From NCBI GenBank assembly GCA_964607675.1, contig CAZSLC010000006.1, positions 32,361 to 96,360 on the forward strand: a stretch of 64,000 bases of DNA, read 5' to 3'. The translations under genes and the position numbers were made by a program. The DNA comes from CAZSLC01 sp964607675. GTDB taxonomy: Bacteria; Bacteroidota; Bacteroidia; Bacteroidales; UBA932. The notes under the pieces were generated by a model. The model was not told the DNA's origin and made no database searches. It worked only from the letters and a program-made list of their open reading frames with translations. This document shows, in pieces, positions 17,153 to 25,300 of this stretch. Each line of letters starts with the position of its first letter. The stretch's first letter is position 1.

Positions 17153-18874
17153 ATGTTAAAAGTTCTTCCATCATACATTTCCAACCTTATTGCGGCGGGT
17201 GAGGTTGTGCAAAGACCTGCCTCAGTAGTAAAAGAGTTAGTAGAGAATTCCATTGATGCTGGTGCAGATAAAATTTCAATTATAATCGGAGATTCAGGGC
17301 GAACACTTATTCAAGTGATAGACAATGGGTCGGGTATGTCCATGGAGGAGGGGGTTCTCTCTTTTGAGAGGCATGCAACTTCTAAAATTGCGGAGGCAGA
17401 AGACCTCCATTCCATTATCACATATGGTTTTAGAGGTGAGGCACTTGCCTCCATTGCAGCTGTCGCCCAGGTTACAATGCGTACTCGTAAAGTGGGTGAA
17501 GAGTTAGGGGCAGAGATTCAATTTGCAGAATCAAAATTGGTGGAAAAGAGTGAAATAGCTTCTCCAGAGGGGACAAATATTGCAGTAAGGAATATTTTCT
17601 ACAATGTCCCTGCAAGGAGAAAATTCCTTAAATCAGATAGTTCGGAGTTTCGTCAAATAGTAGCAGAAACATCGAGGATAGCAATTTCTCATCCAGAGGT
17701 GGCCTTGAAGTTGGTTCACAATGACAAAGAGGTCCTCAATTTTGGCTGCGTAAAAAACCTTAAACAGAGGCTACTTGAGGTTGCTGGGAAATCGATGGCC
17801 TCGGAGCTTGTTGATATTTCGTCTCAAAGTTCTATCATCACCATCGGAGGGTATATCGGAAAACCAGAAGATGCAAAAAAGAGTTCTGGAGCACAGTATT
17901 TCTTTGTAAACGGGAGATTTTTCAGATCCCCATATTTTCATAAATCCCTTGTTTCTGCCTACGATGGATTGATTCCTGAGGGGACAATTCCCTCATATTT
18001 CATATTCTTCGAAGTCAACCCTGAGGAGATAGATATCAACATTCATCCAGCCAAAACTGAGGTAAAATTTGAAAATGAATCAATAATTTATGAGATACTA
18101 AGATCGGCGGTTAAAGAGGCAATAGGTAAAAATTCGTTGTGCCCTTCAATTGATTTTGACCTTGAAGGGGCACCAGAGATACCAATAGTTCACAGCGGTG
18201 GAGAAAGGGTTCAGCCACCTAAAATCAATTATGATCCCCTCTTTGATCCATTTCAGGCTGAGCGGGGTGCATCTGAACTGATATGTGAAGACAGAGCAGC
18301 AAAATCAAAAACACTTATGCAGGTGCATGGGAAGTACATATTGACAACTGTAAAGTCGGGATTGCTAATGATACACATTTCGAGGGCGAGGGAACGTATT
18401 TTATATGAACGTTTTTTAAAAGACATTGACAATTCAACCCCTATCTCTCAACAAGTATTATTCCCGCAAAACATTGATTTAGATTACAATTCGTATTCTC
18501 TAATATCAGAAAACATAGAAAAGATACTGCTATTGGGATTTGATATTCAACCAATTGGAGAGACCTCTGTAGAAGTGTGTGGAGTCCCTGATGGATTCCC
18601 ATCAGATCCTGGATATACCCAAGAGGCTATTTACAATTTATTAGAAATTCTCTCAAATGATATATCAACAGCAGCTATTAAGGCGGATGTTAGGGAAAAT
18701 ATGGCACGAAAATTGGCAAGGACAGCAGTTGGAGGTAATTATGGCTCAATCAGTGATATTGAAGCTCAAATGATAGTAGATTCTCTCTTTGCTTGCAGCG
18801 AACCAGACAGGACACCAGATGGAAGACTTTGTATGTCGATAATAACTTTAGAAGATTTAGATAGAAAAATATAA
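17153..18874 (+). CDS. mutL: DNA mismatch repair protein MutL, altered endonuclease motif
   Basis: MutL couples mismatch recognition by MutS to strand removal. The 573-residue protein has an intact GHKL ATPase: ELVENSIDAGADKISI, DNGSGMS, HATSKI and YGFRGEALAS. The C-terminal dimerisation domain begins near residue 390 (MQVHGKYILT). Where endonuclease-type MutL proteins carry DQHA(X)2E(X)4E, this one reads HISRARERILYE (408-419): Asp, Gln and His are replaced while Glu414 and Glu419 remain. The C-terminal FACSEPDRTPDGR segment is kept. Nicking activity may be lost. It is slightly shorter than many homologues. It lies in a plus-strand run with the rhomboid gene 1 bp downstream. Confidence 0.95.
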   Translation: MLKVLPSYISNLIAAGEVVQRPASVVKELVENSIDAGADKISIIIGDSGRTLIQVIDNGSGMSMEEGVLSFERHATSKIAEAEDLHSIITYGFRGEALASIAAVAQVTMRTRKVGEELGAEIQFAESKLVEKSEIASPEGTNIAVRNIFYNVPARRKFLKSDSSEFRQIVAETSRIAISHPEVALKLVHNDKEVLNFGCVKNLKQRLLEVAGKSMASELVDISSQSSIITIGGYIGKPEDAKKSSGAQYFFVNGRFFRSPYFHKSLVSAYDGLIPEGTIPSYFIFFEVNPEEIDINIHPAKTEVKFENESIIYEILRSAVKEAIGKNSLCPSIDFDLEGAPEIPIVHSGGERVQPPKINYDPLFDPFQAERGASELICEDRAAKSKTLMQVHGKYILTTVKSGLLMIHISRARERILYERFLKDIDNSTPISQQVLFPQNIDLDYNSYSLISENIEKILLLGFDIQPIGETSVEVCGVPDGFPSDPGYTQEAIYNLLEILSNDISTAAIKADVRENMARKLARTAVGGNYGSISDIEAQMIVDSLFACSEPDRTPDGRLCMSIITLEDLDRKI

Positions 18875-18875
18875 T

Positions 18876-19520
18876 ATGGCGAATTTTGGATTTCAAAGGC
18901 GTTTTGCGCCACCAGTAGTGAAAAACCTTATTATTATCAATGTTATAATGCTCATTGCAACATATATCATTGGTGACGATATGTATAGATTGATGGCATT
19001 GTTTTATGTGGGTTCGGATCTTTTTAAACCATATCAGATAATCACTCATATGTTTATGCACGGAGGATTCTTTCACCTTTTTTTCAATATGTACACACTT
19101 TGGATTTTTGGGAGTGTTTTGGAGAATATGTGGGGTAGCAAGAAATTTTTCCTTTATTACATGGTGACAGGACTCGGTGCAGCCGCATTACACGAATTTG
19201 TAATGTATCTTCAGACTTTAGGAGGTGACCCTACCACTATAATGTCAATCATGATGACCCCGACAGTGGGGGCTTCTGGAGCTATTTATGGACTTTTGCT
19301 TGCGTATGGGATGTTATTCCCTAACAATGTGCTGCAACTCATTTTCCCTCCAATAGCATTGAAAGCTAAGTGGTTTGTTCTCATTTTTGGGGCAATTGAA
19401 CTATTGTTGGGAATCACTGGTTCAGGAGGAAATGTTGCCCATTTTGCCCATTTAGGAGGGATGATATTTGGCTTGTTATTGATTTTATATTGGAAAAAGA
19501 AAAACAGACTGTATTATTAA
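18876..19520 (+). CDS. Rhomboid-family intramembrane serine protease
   Basis: A 214-residue six-helix rhomboid protease. The catalytic serine is in GASGAIYG (Ser134) and the catalytic histidine in AHLGG (His192); the HMFMHGGFFHLFFNMYTLW segment between helices 1 and 2 is typical. It cleaves transmembrane substrates; the target is unknown. It starts 1 bp after mutL and 12 bp before the phosphatase-family gene, an arrangement common in Bacteroidota, where a second rhomboid often follows; only one is present here. Confidence 0.95.
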   Translation: MANFGFQRRFAPPVVKNLIIINVIMLIATYIIGDDMYRLMALFYVGSDLFKPYQIITHMFMHGGFFHLFFNMYTLWIFGSVLENMWGSKKFFLYYMVTGLGAAALHEFVMYLQTLGGDPTTIMSIMMTPTVGASGAIYGLLLAYGMLFPNNVLQLIFPPIALKAKWFVLIFGAIELLLGITGSGGNVAHFAHLGGMIFGLLLILYWKKKNRLYY

Positions 19521-19532
19521 TGTATTTAGATT

Positions 19533-20582
19533 ATGAAATTCATTTTTAGGTTGATATTATTGATATTTGCCACAGCACTTGTATTTGGGTATTTATCACT
19601 ATTTATTAATCCAACTAAAATATGGATTTTGAGTTTCTTTGGGCTATATTTTATCCCAATAGTAATCATCAACTTGGTATTATTAATAATAGCAGTTTTA
19701 TGCCGTTCGAAAAGTGCATGGATCACTGTTGTTGCCATTCTTCCGTCATTCCTTTTTTTTGACAATTTCATAGGATTAAATAAAAATGATGACAATCGCA
19801 AACTCCCATCAAATAGTTTAAAAATATTGACATATAATGTGGGTAGATTCATTTATGACACTGAACATCCCTCACAAGATCAATGTATGCACCATATAAT
19901 AGACTATATCTCAACTCAGCAACCAAGTATCATAGCTCTACAAGAATTTTCCATTGCAGATACCTCTGAAATTGAAGAATTATTGCCAGAATATCCATAC
20001 AGACAGCACCATTTGATTAAAATTAAGAATGAATATTTTGGAAACATAACCTTTAGTAAATATCCCATAATAGGTGGTGGAAAAATAAGTTTTAAAAAAA
20101 GTACCAATCTTTCCATTTTTTCAGACATAAGAATAAATGGTTCCATGGTGAGAATTTATAATAATCATTTACAATCATACAACATTTCGTTAGGTAGTTT
20201 GATAAACAAACTAAAAAGGAGCTTTTCAGATACCTCTGATGAAATAATCAATCTCCATGAAAAGATGATAATTTCAAATTCCAAAAGGGCAGAACAAGTA
20301 AACATTGTGTTAGAACATATCGAGAAGAGCCCTTTCATATCTATTGTATGTGGAGATTTTAACGATACCCCAATGTCATACACCTACCACATGTTGAGTA
20401 AAGGGAGAAAAGATACATTCAAAGAGGCTGGTGAAGGGTTCAGTGGAACATATTCATTTCTATGGCCATTGTTGAGAATAGACTATATCTTAGTTCCAGA
20501 AGCCTATACAGTATATGAGCATATAACATTTAAAGAAAAATATTCAGATCATTATCCAGTGATATCATCTATATCTATATAA
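19533..20582 (+). CDS. Membrane-anchored endonuclease/exonuclease/phosphatase family protein
   Basis: A 349-residue protein with two or three N-terminal transmembrane helices (residues 1-75) followed by an EEP fold. Motifs include TYNVGRF, ALQEFS, YNNHLQSYN, VCGDFNDTP and the final SDHYPVI, which together supply the metal and catalytic residues of the DNase I/sphingomyelinase superfamily. Substrate (nucleic acid, phosphoinositide-like lipid or other phosphodiester) cannot be told. It sits between the rhomboid and tsaC genes in one run. Confidence 0.9.
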   Translation: MKFIFRLILLIFATALVFGYLSLFINPTKIWILSFFGLYFIPIVIINLVLLIIAVLCRSKSAWITVVAILPSFLFFDNFIGLNKNDDNRKLPSNSLKILTYNVGRFIYDTEHPSQDQCMHHIIDYISTQQPSIIALQEFSIADTSEIEELLPEYPYRQHHLIKIKNEYFGNITFSKYPIIGGGKISFKKSTNLSIFSDIRINGSMVRIYNNHLQSYNISLGSLINKLKRSFSDTSDEIINLHEKMIISNSKRAEQVNIVLEHIEKSPFISIVCGDFNDTPMSYTYHMLSKGRKDTFKEAGEGFSGTYSFLWPLLRIDYILVPEAYTVYEHITFKEKYSDHYPVISSISI

Positions 20583-20584
20583 CT

Positions 20585-21145
20585 ATGACAGACAGATTAA
20601 ACGAAGCAATTAAAATTTTAAAAGAGGGAGGAATTATACTCTATCCCACCGACACAATATGGGGATTAGGGTGTGATGCCACTAATCCAGATGCAGTAGA
20701 GAAAATCTTTCAATTAAAGAAAAGAAGCGACTCCAAAAGTCTTATTACACTCGCTTCTGACCTTGACATGATATGCAGATATGTTAAAGAGATACCAGAG
20801 ATGGCACCACAGTTAGTGGAGATTTCAACAACTCCCCTTACAATAATATACCCCGAAGGGATAAATCTTGCCATTAACCTTTTAGCGGAGGATCGTAGTG
20901 TGGCAATAAGGATCCCAATGAATGATTTTTGCATCACTTTAATCAAAAAATTTAGAAAACCGATAGTATCTACATCAGCCAATATCTCTGGGCAACCATT
21001 TCCAAAACGGTATCAAGATATCTCTAAAGAAATAATAGACTCAGTAGATTGGATAGCAGATCCAATCTATGAAGAGGGTGCTACCAAATCACCTTCATCC
21101 ATCATCAAACTTGGGATCGACAATCAAATTAAAGTGATAAGATGA
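20585..21145 (+). CDS. tsaC: L-threonylcarbamoyladenylate synthase
   Basis: TsaC/Sua5 makes threonylcarbamoyl-AMP from Thr, bicarbonate and ATP, the first step of tRNA t6A37. The 186-residue protein shows YPTDTIWGLGCDA, KKRSDSKSL (nucleotide and Thr contacts), AIRIPMNDF and STSANISGQP. It is the short YrdC-type form without a Sua5 C-terminal domain. Its stop overlaps the start of the GH18 gene (ATGATGA), suggesting translational coupling. The pathway partner tsaE is at 5200. Confidence 0.95.
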   Translation: MTDRLNEAIKILKEGGIILYPTDTIWGLGCDATNPDAVEKIFQLKKRSDSKSLITLASDLDMICRYVKEIPEMAPQLVEISTTPLTIIYPEGINLAINLLAEDRSVAIRIPMNDFCITLIKKFRKPIVSTSANISGQPFPKRYQDISKEIIDSVDWIADPIYEEGATKSPSSIIKLGIDNQIKVIR

Positions 21146-22218
21146 TGAAAACAAATAAAGCAGTAGCATATCTACTATTTTTTATTTTGATGGCTTCATG
21201 TACTAAAGAGATTGTTAAACCAGACCCTGAAGAACCAAGCCCAGTGCCACAGCTTATTTATTCTGCTCCAGCAAATAAAGATACACAGATAATAGCCTAT
21301 TTCCCTTATTATCAGGAAGTCAATTCTGAGTCAATACCAGACTCTAAGCTAAAGATGATAGATGTTGCCTGTTTTGCCTTTGCCCAACTTAATTCCAATT
21401 TCACAGTGACAGTTCCTAACCAAGAGAAATTGAAAATACTCTCAGATCGTTGTAAAGCATTGGGGGTAAAAGTGGTGATAAGCTTCAATGGAAAGCACAG
21501 TGATTATCTCACGATGGTATCAAATGCCGAAAACAGAAATATCTTCATCAATTCATTGAAAAATATCGTAGATACATATTCTCTTGATGGAATAGATAAC
21601 GATTGGGAATACCCAAGTGCAAAAGATGGCTCCGATATTGGTAATCTATATCTAATGAGGGAATTGAGCAACTACTGCCATGACCCCAAAGTCAATAAAC
21701 TTTTGACAATGGCCATCACTTGTGGTAAATACGTAGGCAATTACACTAATGGTATCAAAAACGAATTATACGAATGTGTAGATTGGTTCAATGTAATGAC
21801 ATACGATGATTTCTCAACGACTGTATCTGGAATTCATCATAGCCCCCTTTCACTAGTAGAGATAGCATACGAATATTGGGTAAAAAAGCGTCAACTTCCA
21901 ATATCTAAATTTATAACAGGAATACCAATTTATGGAAGACCATCTGGAATATCTCAAAGTGGCAATGTGTTGACCTATAAAAACATCATTAAACAAGGGG
22001 GCTCTCCTGATGAAAACAGTGCCCAAGTTTTCTCTTCAAATTATCTAAACGGCACTACTCCATATACAATTTATTACAACGGAAGGCCTTTAGTAAGAGA
22101 GAAATGCAGATACACCCTCGATCACAACTTAGGAGGGATTATGTTCTGGGAAGCCGGCCAAGACACGCAAGATGAGACATCAATAATAGCGACAGCATAC
22201 AAAGAGATGAACTCATGA
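21142..22218 (+). CDS. GH18 family glycoside hydrolase lipoprotein
   Basis: A 358-residue surface or periplasmic lipoprotein (lipobox LMASC, Cys20) with a GH18 barrel. The catalytic motif DGIDNDWE (149-156) fits DxxDxDxE, with Glu156 as acid, so it should be active on beta-1,4-GlcNAc linkages such as chitin fragments or N-glycan cores. VVISFNGK and FNVMTYDDF are further GH18 markers. No carbohydrate-binding module is present. Either of two adjacent ATGs could be used. It ends overlapping the convergent BNR-repeat hydrolase by 6 bp. Confidence 0.92.
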   Translation: MMKTNKAVAYLLFFILMASCTKEIVKPDPEEPSPVPQLIYSAPANKDTQIIAYFPYYQEVNSESIPDSKLKMIDVACFAFAQLNSNFTVTVPNQEKLKILSDRCKALGVKVVISFNGKHSDYLTMVSNAENRNIFINSLKNIVDTYSLDGIDNDWEYPSAKDGSDIGNLYLMRELSNYCHDPKVNKLLTMAITCGKYVGNYTNGIKNELYECVDWFNVMTYDDFSTTVSGIHHSPLSLVEIAYEYWVKKRQLPISKFITGIPIYGRPSGISQSGNVLTYKNIIKQGGSPDENSAQVFSSNYLNGTTPYTIYYNGRPLVREKCRYTLDHNLGGIMFWEAGQDTQDETSIIATAYKEMNS

Positions 22219-23256
22219 CACTTTATCCAAGTCTATCTCAACATATCGGATATTCTTTCTTTTCCAAGTGTAAACAATATGTATTATTCCATCCTTCCCC
22301 TCAATTATAGCTGGGTAAGAGAATTCTTCGAAGATAGAGTGTTCCAATAGAAGGAATGGTTCCCATTTAATGCCATCAGAGGAGAAATCAATATTTAATG
22401 GGGAGCGTGGAGGGGGAATACTCCCATGGGCATTGTTATAAACAAGAAGGAATCCCCCTTTTGAAAGGGTAATGGCATCAATACCTGAATTGTTATTGAG
22501 CAGTGGCAAGTAGCTTATCTTTCCCCATCTCCTCCCAAGATCTGATGAAAAGGCAGTTGGGATTGTCCCCTTGGCATTTTTAGATCTACATATCATTTGC
22601 ATTATTTGGCCATGATGCAGAATGACAGTGGGTTGAATAATTTGTTCTGGCGTTTGAATAGAGGGGCCCATCTCCCATTTGTTTGTAGAAACATTGTAAA
22701 ATTCGAAATGGACCTTCCATCCATCATCTTCAGTGCTGCTTCCACAGATGAGATTATTCCCAATCAGCACTGGCTTATTCTTTATTGGTCCCAGAAAACC
22801 ATGTGGCAATCTCTCTGGGGTGCTCCAACTCTCCCCATTATCACTCGATTTTATTAGATAGCCCTCCCAGGAACGGATGTCACTTCCAACTTTGTAGAAA
22901 AGGAGAAGTTCGCCATTGGGGATTTGAAAAAGTACTGGGTTCCAGCAAGCTATTTTCTCTCCATTTATTACCCCGTCTGCAACCATTTCTGGTTTACTCC
23001 ATGTATCCCCATTTTTTTTAGAAATCCATATTGAACAATCATTATTTCCCTCAACAGATCCTCCGTAGTAGGCGACCACAATGGAGCCATCCGAACACTC
23101 TGCAATCGTAGAAGCGTGCACCATCTGTGTCGGAATTTTTGATGCAACGAACTCCTTAACAACAATATACCTATTGGACCTGGATGGGTATTTTGAACAA
23201 GAAATCATTGCAAGTGAAGAGCAAAATAATAAAACTATCGTCAAATTCTTCATCAA
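22213..23256 (-). CDS. BNR-repeat (sialidase-like) lipoprotein hydrolase
   Basis: A 347-residue lipoprotein (lipobox AMISC, Cys20) with a six-bladed propeller of the BNR_2/sialidase superfamily. Asp-box-like repeats are SSDNGESW, SSDLGRRW, ISKKNGDTW and SSDGIKW. ACWNPVLFQ and the C-terminal SYPAIIEGKDGIIHIVYTW are typical of the family. Whether it acts on sialic acid or another glycan is not visible; I do not see a confident arginine triad. It starts 16 bp after trpB2 and probably shares the attenuated transcript. Confidence 0.85.
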   Translation of the reverse strand: MMKNLTIVLLFCSSLAMISCSKYPSRSNRYIVVKEFVASKIPTQMVHASTIAECSDGSIVVAYYGGSVEGNNDCSIWISKKNGDTWSKPEMVADGVINGEKIACWNPVLFQIPNGELLLFYKVGSDIRSWEGYLIKSSDNGESWSTPERLPHGFLGPIKNKPVLIGNNLICGSSTEDDGWKVHFEFYNVSTNKWEMGPSIQTPEQIIQPTVILHHGQIMQMICRSKNAKGTIPTAFSSDLGRRWGKISYLPLLNNNSGIDAITLSKGGFLLVYNNAHGSIPPPRSPLNIDFSSDGIKWEPFLLLEHSIFEEFSYPAIIEGKDGIIHIVYTWKRKNIRYVEIDLDKVS

Positions 23257-23272
23257 AGCAAAGGTAATAAAA

Positions 23273-24556
23273 TCATTTTATGTATGCCTCGTATGATGGC
23301 ATATCTAATAAGCCATGGCCTGATAAATTAAAAAATATACATTTATTTTCACCTGACTCTTTGCACTTTAAGGCCTCTTGTATGGCGACTGCTATTGCGT
23401 GAGAAGATTCTGGGGCAGGGACAATACCTTCACTCCTTGCAAATAAGATACCTGCCTTGAATGTCTCCTTCTCTTGGACATCAATAGCTCTTATAACATT
23501 ATCCTTTAGTAATTGGCTCATTATACTTCCAGCTCCGTGGTATCTAAGTCCTCCAGCATGAATTACCTCAGGTTCAAAATCGCACCCAAGCGAATACATA
23601 GGGATAAGTGGAGTAATACCTGCCGAATCTCCATAATCGTACATAAATGTACCTTTAGTAAGTTTGGGGCAAAGGCTGTTTTCTGCAGCAATAAAATCTA
23701 ATTTTTTTCCACCAGATAATTGATGTCTTAAAAATGGCAATGAAACACCTCCGAAATTGGAACCACCCCCAAAAGCACCGATTATTGTATCTGGGTAATC
23801 TTGAGCAATATCAAATTGTTTTTCAGCCTCCAAGCCTATAATAGTTTGATGCAGCATCACAAAATTGAGAACGCTCCCAAGAGTATACTTTGTATTCTCA
23901 CGAGTAAGGGCCATTTCACAGGCTTCGGAAATTGCAATACCTAATGAGCCAGTTGAGTTAGGATTGCGTTTTAACACGTCCCTACCAGCCTTTGTCAAAT
24001 TACTTGGAGAGGGGATCACTTTTGAACCATATGTCTCCATAAGAATATGTCTATAGGGTTTATTGTAGTAACTATGTTTCACCATAAAAACCTCTACATC
24101 CAAATTGAAATGTGCTGCAGCAATAGAGATTGCAGATCCCCATTGGCCAGCACCCGTCTCTGTAGTAAGATGTTCTATTCCATCTAACTTTGAAAAATAG
24201 GCCTGAGCAGCAGCGGAGTTGAGTTTATGAGATCCCATTGGGGAGACACTTTCGTTCTTAAAATAAATTCTTGCAGGGGTATCTAATTCTCTTTCAAGAT
24301 TATAAGCTCTCACAAGAGGAGAAGGTCTGTATATTCTGTACATATCGAGTACCTCTTCAGGAATATCTATCCATCTCTCCTTTGAGAACTCCTGTTCTAT
24401 CAATCCTTTAGCAAAAAGAGGCTCCATATCTTTAGGGGTAAGTGGTTCCTTTGTTTTTGGGTTAAGCATTGGCTGTAAAGTTTTAAGATCAGCAGTCACA
24501 TTGTACCATTGTTTAGGTAGATCATTTTCAGAGAGGGTAATTTTTTTAGTTTTCAT
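23273..24556 (-). CDS. trpB2: TrpB2-type tryptophan synthase beta-like PLP enzyme
   Basis: A 427-residue TrpB2-class protein, longer than canonical TrpB1 (about 400) and with the TrpB2 N-terminal extension. The PLP lysine is in GSHKLNSA (Lys111) and the phosphate-binding loop is GGGSNFGG. TrpB2 enzymes make tryptophan from serine and indole and often act without TrpA; no trpA or other trp gene is nearby. Expression is apparently controlled by the leader peptide and terminator upstream, which supports a true tryptophan role. The BNR hydrolase gene follows 16 bp later. Confidence 0.95.
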   Translation of the reverse strand: MKTKKITLSENDLPKQWYNVTADLKTLQPMLNPKTKEPLTPKDMEPLFAKGLIEQEFSKERWIDIPEEVLDMYRIYRPSPLVRAYNLERELDTPARIYFKNESVSPMGSHKLNSAAAQAYFSKLDGIEHLTTETGAGQWGSAISIAAAHFNLDVEVFMVKHSYYNKPYRHILMETYGSKVIPSPSNLTKAGRDVLKRNPNSTGSLGIAISEACEMALTRENTKYTLGSVLNFVMLHQTIIGLEAEKQFDIAQDYPDTIIGAFGGGSNFGGVSLPFLRHQLSGGKKLDFIAAENSLCPKLTKGTFMYDYGDSAGITPLIPMYSLGCDFEPEVIHAGGLRYHGAGSIMSQLLKDNVIRAIDVQEKETFKAGILFARSEGIVPAPESSHAIAVAIQEALKCKESGENKCIFFNLSGHGLLDMPSYEAYIK

Positions 24557-24567
24557 TTTAGTAATAA

Positions 24568-24600
24568 TAAAAAAGCCCCTTGCGTTCTAAGCAAGGGGCT
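24568..24600 (-). terminator. Intrinsic terminator of the trpB2 attenuator
   Basis: On the minus strand AGCCCCTTGC (24591-24600 side) and GCAAGGGGCT (24574-24583 side) form a perfect 10-bp GC-rich stem with a 7-nt loop, followed by a run of six T. It lies between the Trp leader peptide and the trpB2 ATG, 12 nt before that start, so it can only act as an attenuator or as a 5' stabiliser. Confidence 0.9.
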
Positions 24601-24623
24601 GATAAACATTTATATTTAAAAAT

Positions 24624-24683
24624 TTATGCCACAGGCAGGACGCTCAAAGAATCATCTTTGCGCCACCACCAATTGTTTGACAT
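24624..24683 (-). CDS. Trp leader peptide of trpB2 attenuator
   Basis: A 19-codon frame, MSNNWWWRKDDSLSVLPVA, ends 24 bp before the terminator hairpin of trpB2. Three consecutive TGG codons at positions 5-7 are strongly unlike chance. Directly after them the RNA can form a hairpin (GCGCAAAGA with UCUUUGAGC, one mismatch). Its 3' arm CUUUGAGCGU could alternatively pair with ACGCAAGG in the terminator's second arm, which would prevent termination. Stalling at Trp codons when charged tRNA-Trp is scarce would then let trpB2 be transcribed. The peptide and terminator are seen; the switching is inferred from known ribosome-mediated attenuators. Confidence 0.9.
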   Translation of the reverse strand: MSNNWWWRKDDSLSVLPVA

Positions 24684-24707
24684 AAATTTGTTGTTATTCA
24701 TTACAAT

Positions 24708-24725
24708 AACTAATTGCAATTAGTT
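24708..24725. promoter_or_regulatory. 18-bp perfect palindrome in the trpB2 leader
   Basis: AACTAATTGCAATTAGTT is a perfect palindrome lying between the -7 box and the leader peptide start. It could be an operator for a dimeric repressor or a weak leader hairpin. It does not match the E. coli TrpR operator. Confidence 0.55.
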
Positions 24726-24740
24726 GCCATTAATCTTGTG

Positions 24741-24771
24741 CAAATGTAGTCAATTGTTTTTCACAATCAAG
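24741..24771 (-). promoter_or_regulatory. Promoter of the trpB2 attenuator unit
   Basis: On the minus strand, CTTG (24768-24771), a 19-bp spacer and TACATTTG (24741-24748) match the Bacteroidota promoter form with one -33 mismatch. The -33 element lies inside the 3' end of the upstream zinc-ribbon gene. Confidence 0.65.
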
Positions 24772-25097
24772 ACTTTTTTTTCAATTATTAAATATGATAT
24801 GTCATAACATTCATACCATAAGTGCTTTGAATTATTTTCTTCAAGATATATTGATGTATAATAATTGTAATCAAAGCCAAGTCTAAGCAAATCATTCTCT
24901 TTTATCTTCAATTTATTGTGAATATATAAATCATATAGAATTGAGTAATTTTTTCTTAAAATTTTATTGATAGAAATGACCATTTTGTATCTCTCCCTAT
25001 ACTTATTATTGTTGAAAGTAGTTTTACACTCATCAGAGCAAAACTTTTTATCACTCCTGCCGATTACTTGAGCACCACATTTAATACAATTTTTCAT
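24750..25097 (-). CDS. Small zinc-ribbon protein of unknown function
   Basis: A 115-residue protein from ATG at 25097. The N-terminus carries a CxxC...CxxxC zinc ribbon: CIKCGAQ (Cys4, Cys7) and FCSDECK (Cys20, Cys24), followed by a basic Asn/Lys-rich stretch and a helical C-terminal part without recognised motifs. The frame can be read 17 codons further upstream to a TTG, which I do not accept. Small ribbon proteins of this kind are common orphan genes in Bacteroidota; a nucleic-acid-binding role is only a guess. The neighbourhood is very AT-rich. Confidence 0.7.
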   Translation of the reverse strand: MKNCIKCGAQVIGRSDKKFCSDECKTTFNNNKYRERYKMVISINKILRKNYSILYDLYIHNKLKIKENDLLRLGFDYNYYTSIYLEENNSKHLWYECYDISYLIIEKKVLIVKNN

Positions 25098-25300
25098 TTT
25101 TATGTTAAAAGTAACTAATTTAAAATATTGATTATTAATGAAATACAAAAAAGCACTTCATGCTAATATTTTTAAAAAAAATAATTTTTTTAAAAATAAA
25201 AATTAGGAAAATTTTATTTAGAATTAATCGAATAATACTCTACTATATTTATTCGCTTTGATTTGTTTTGCACATATTATTAACCAATTAAAATATTATT

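Noticed and set aside
24568..24600. Terminator hairpin as the end of the zinc-ribbon gene only
   Set aside because: It is 150 bp past that stop, after a new promoter and the Trp leader peptide, and directly before trpB2.
25098..25148. TTG start of the zinc-ribbon gene
   Set aside because: The ATG at 25097 places the ribbon at the usual position near the N-terminus.
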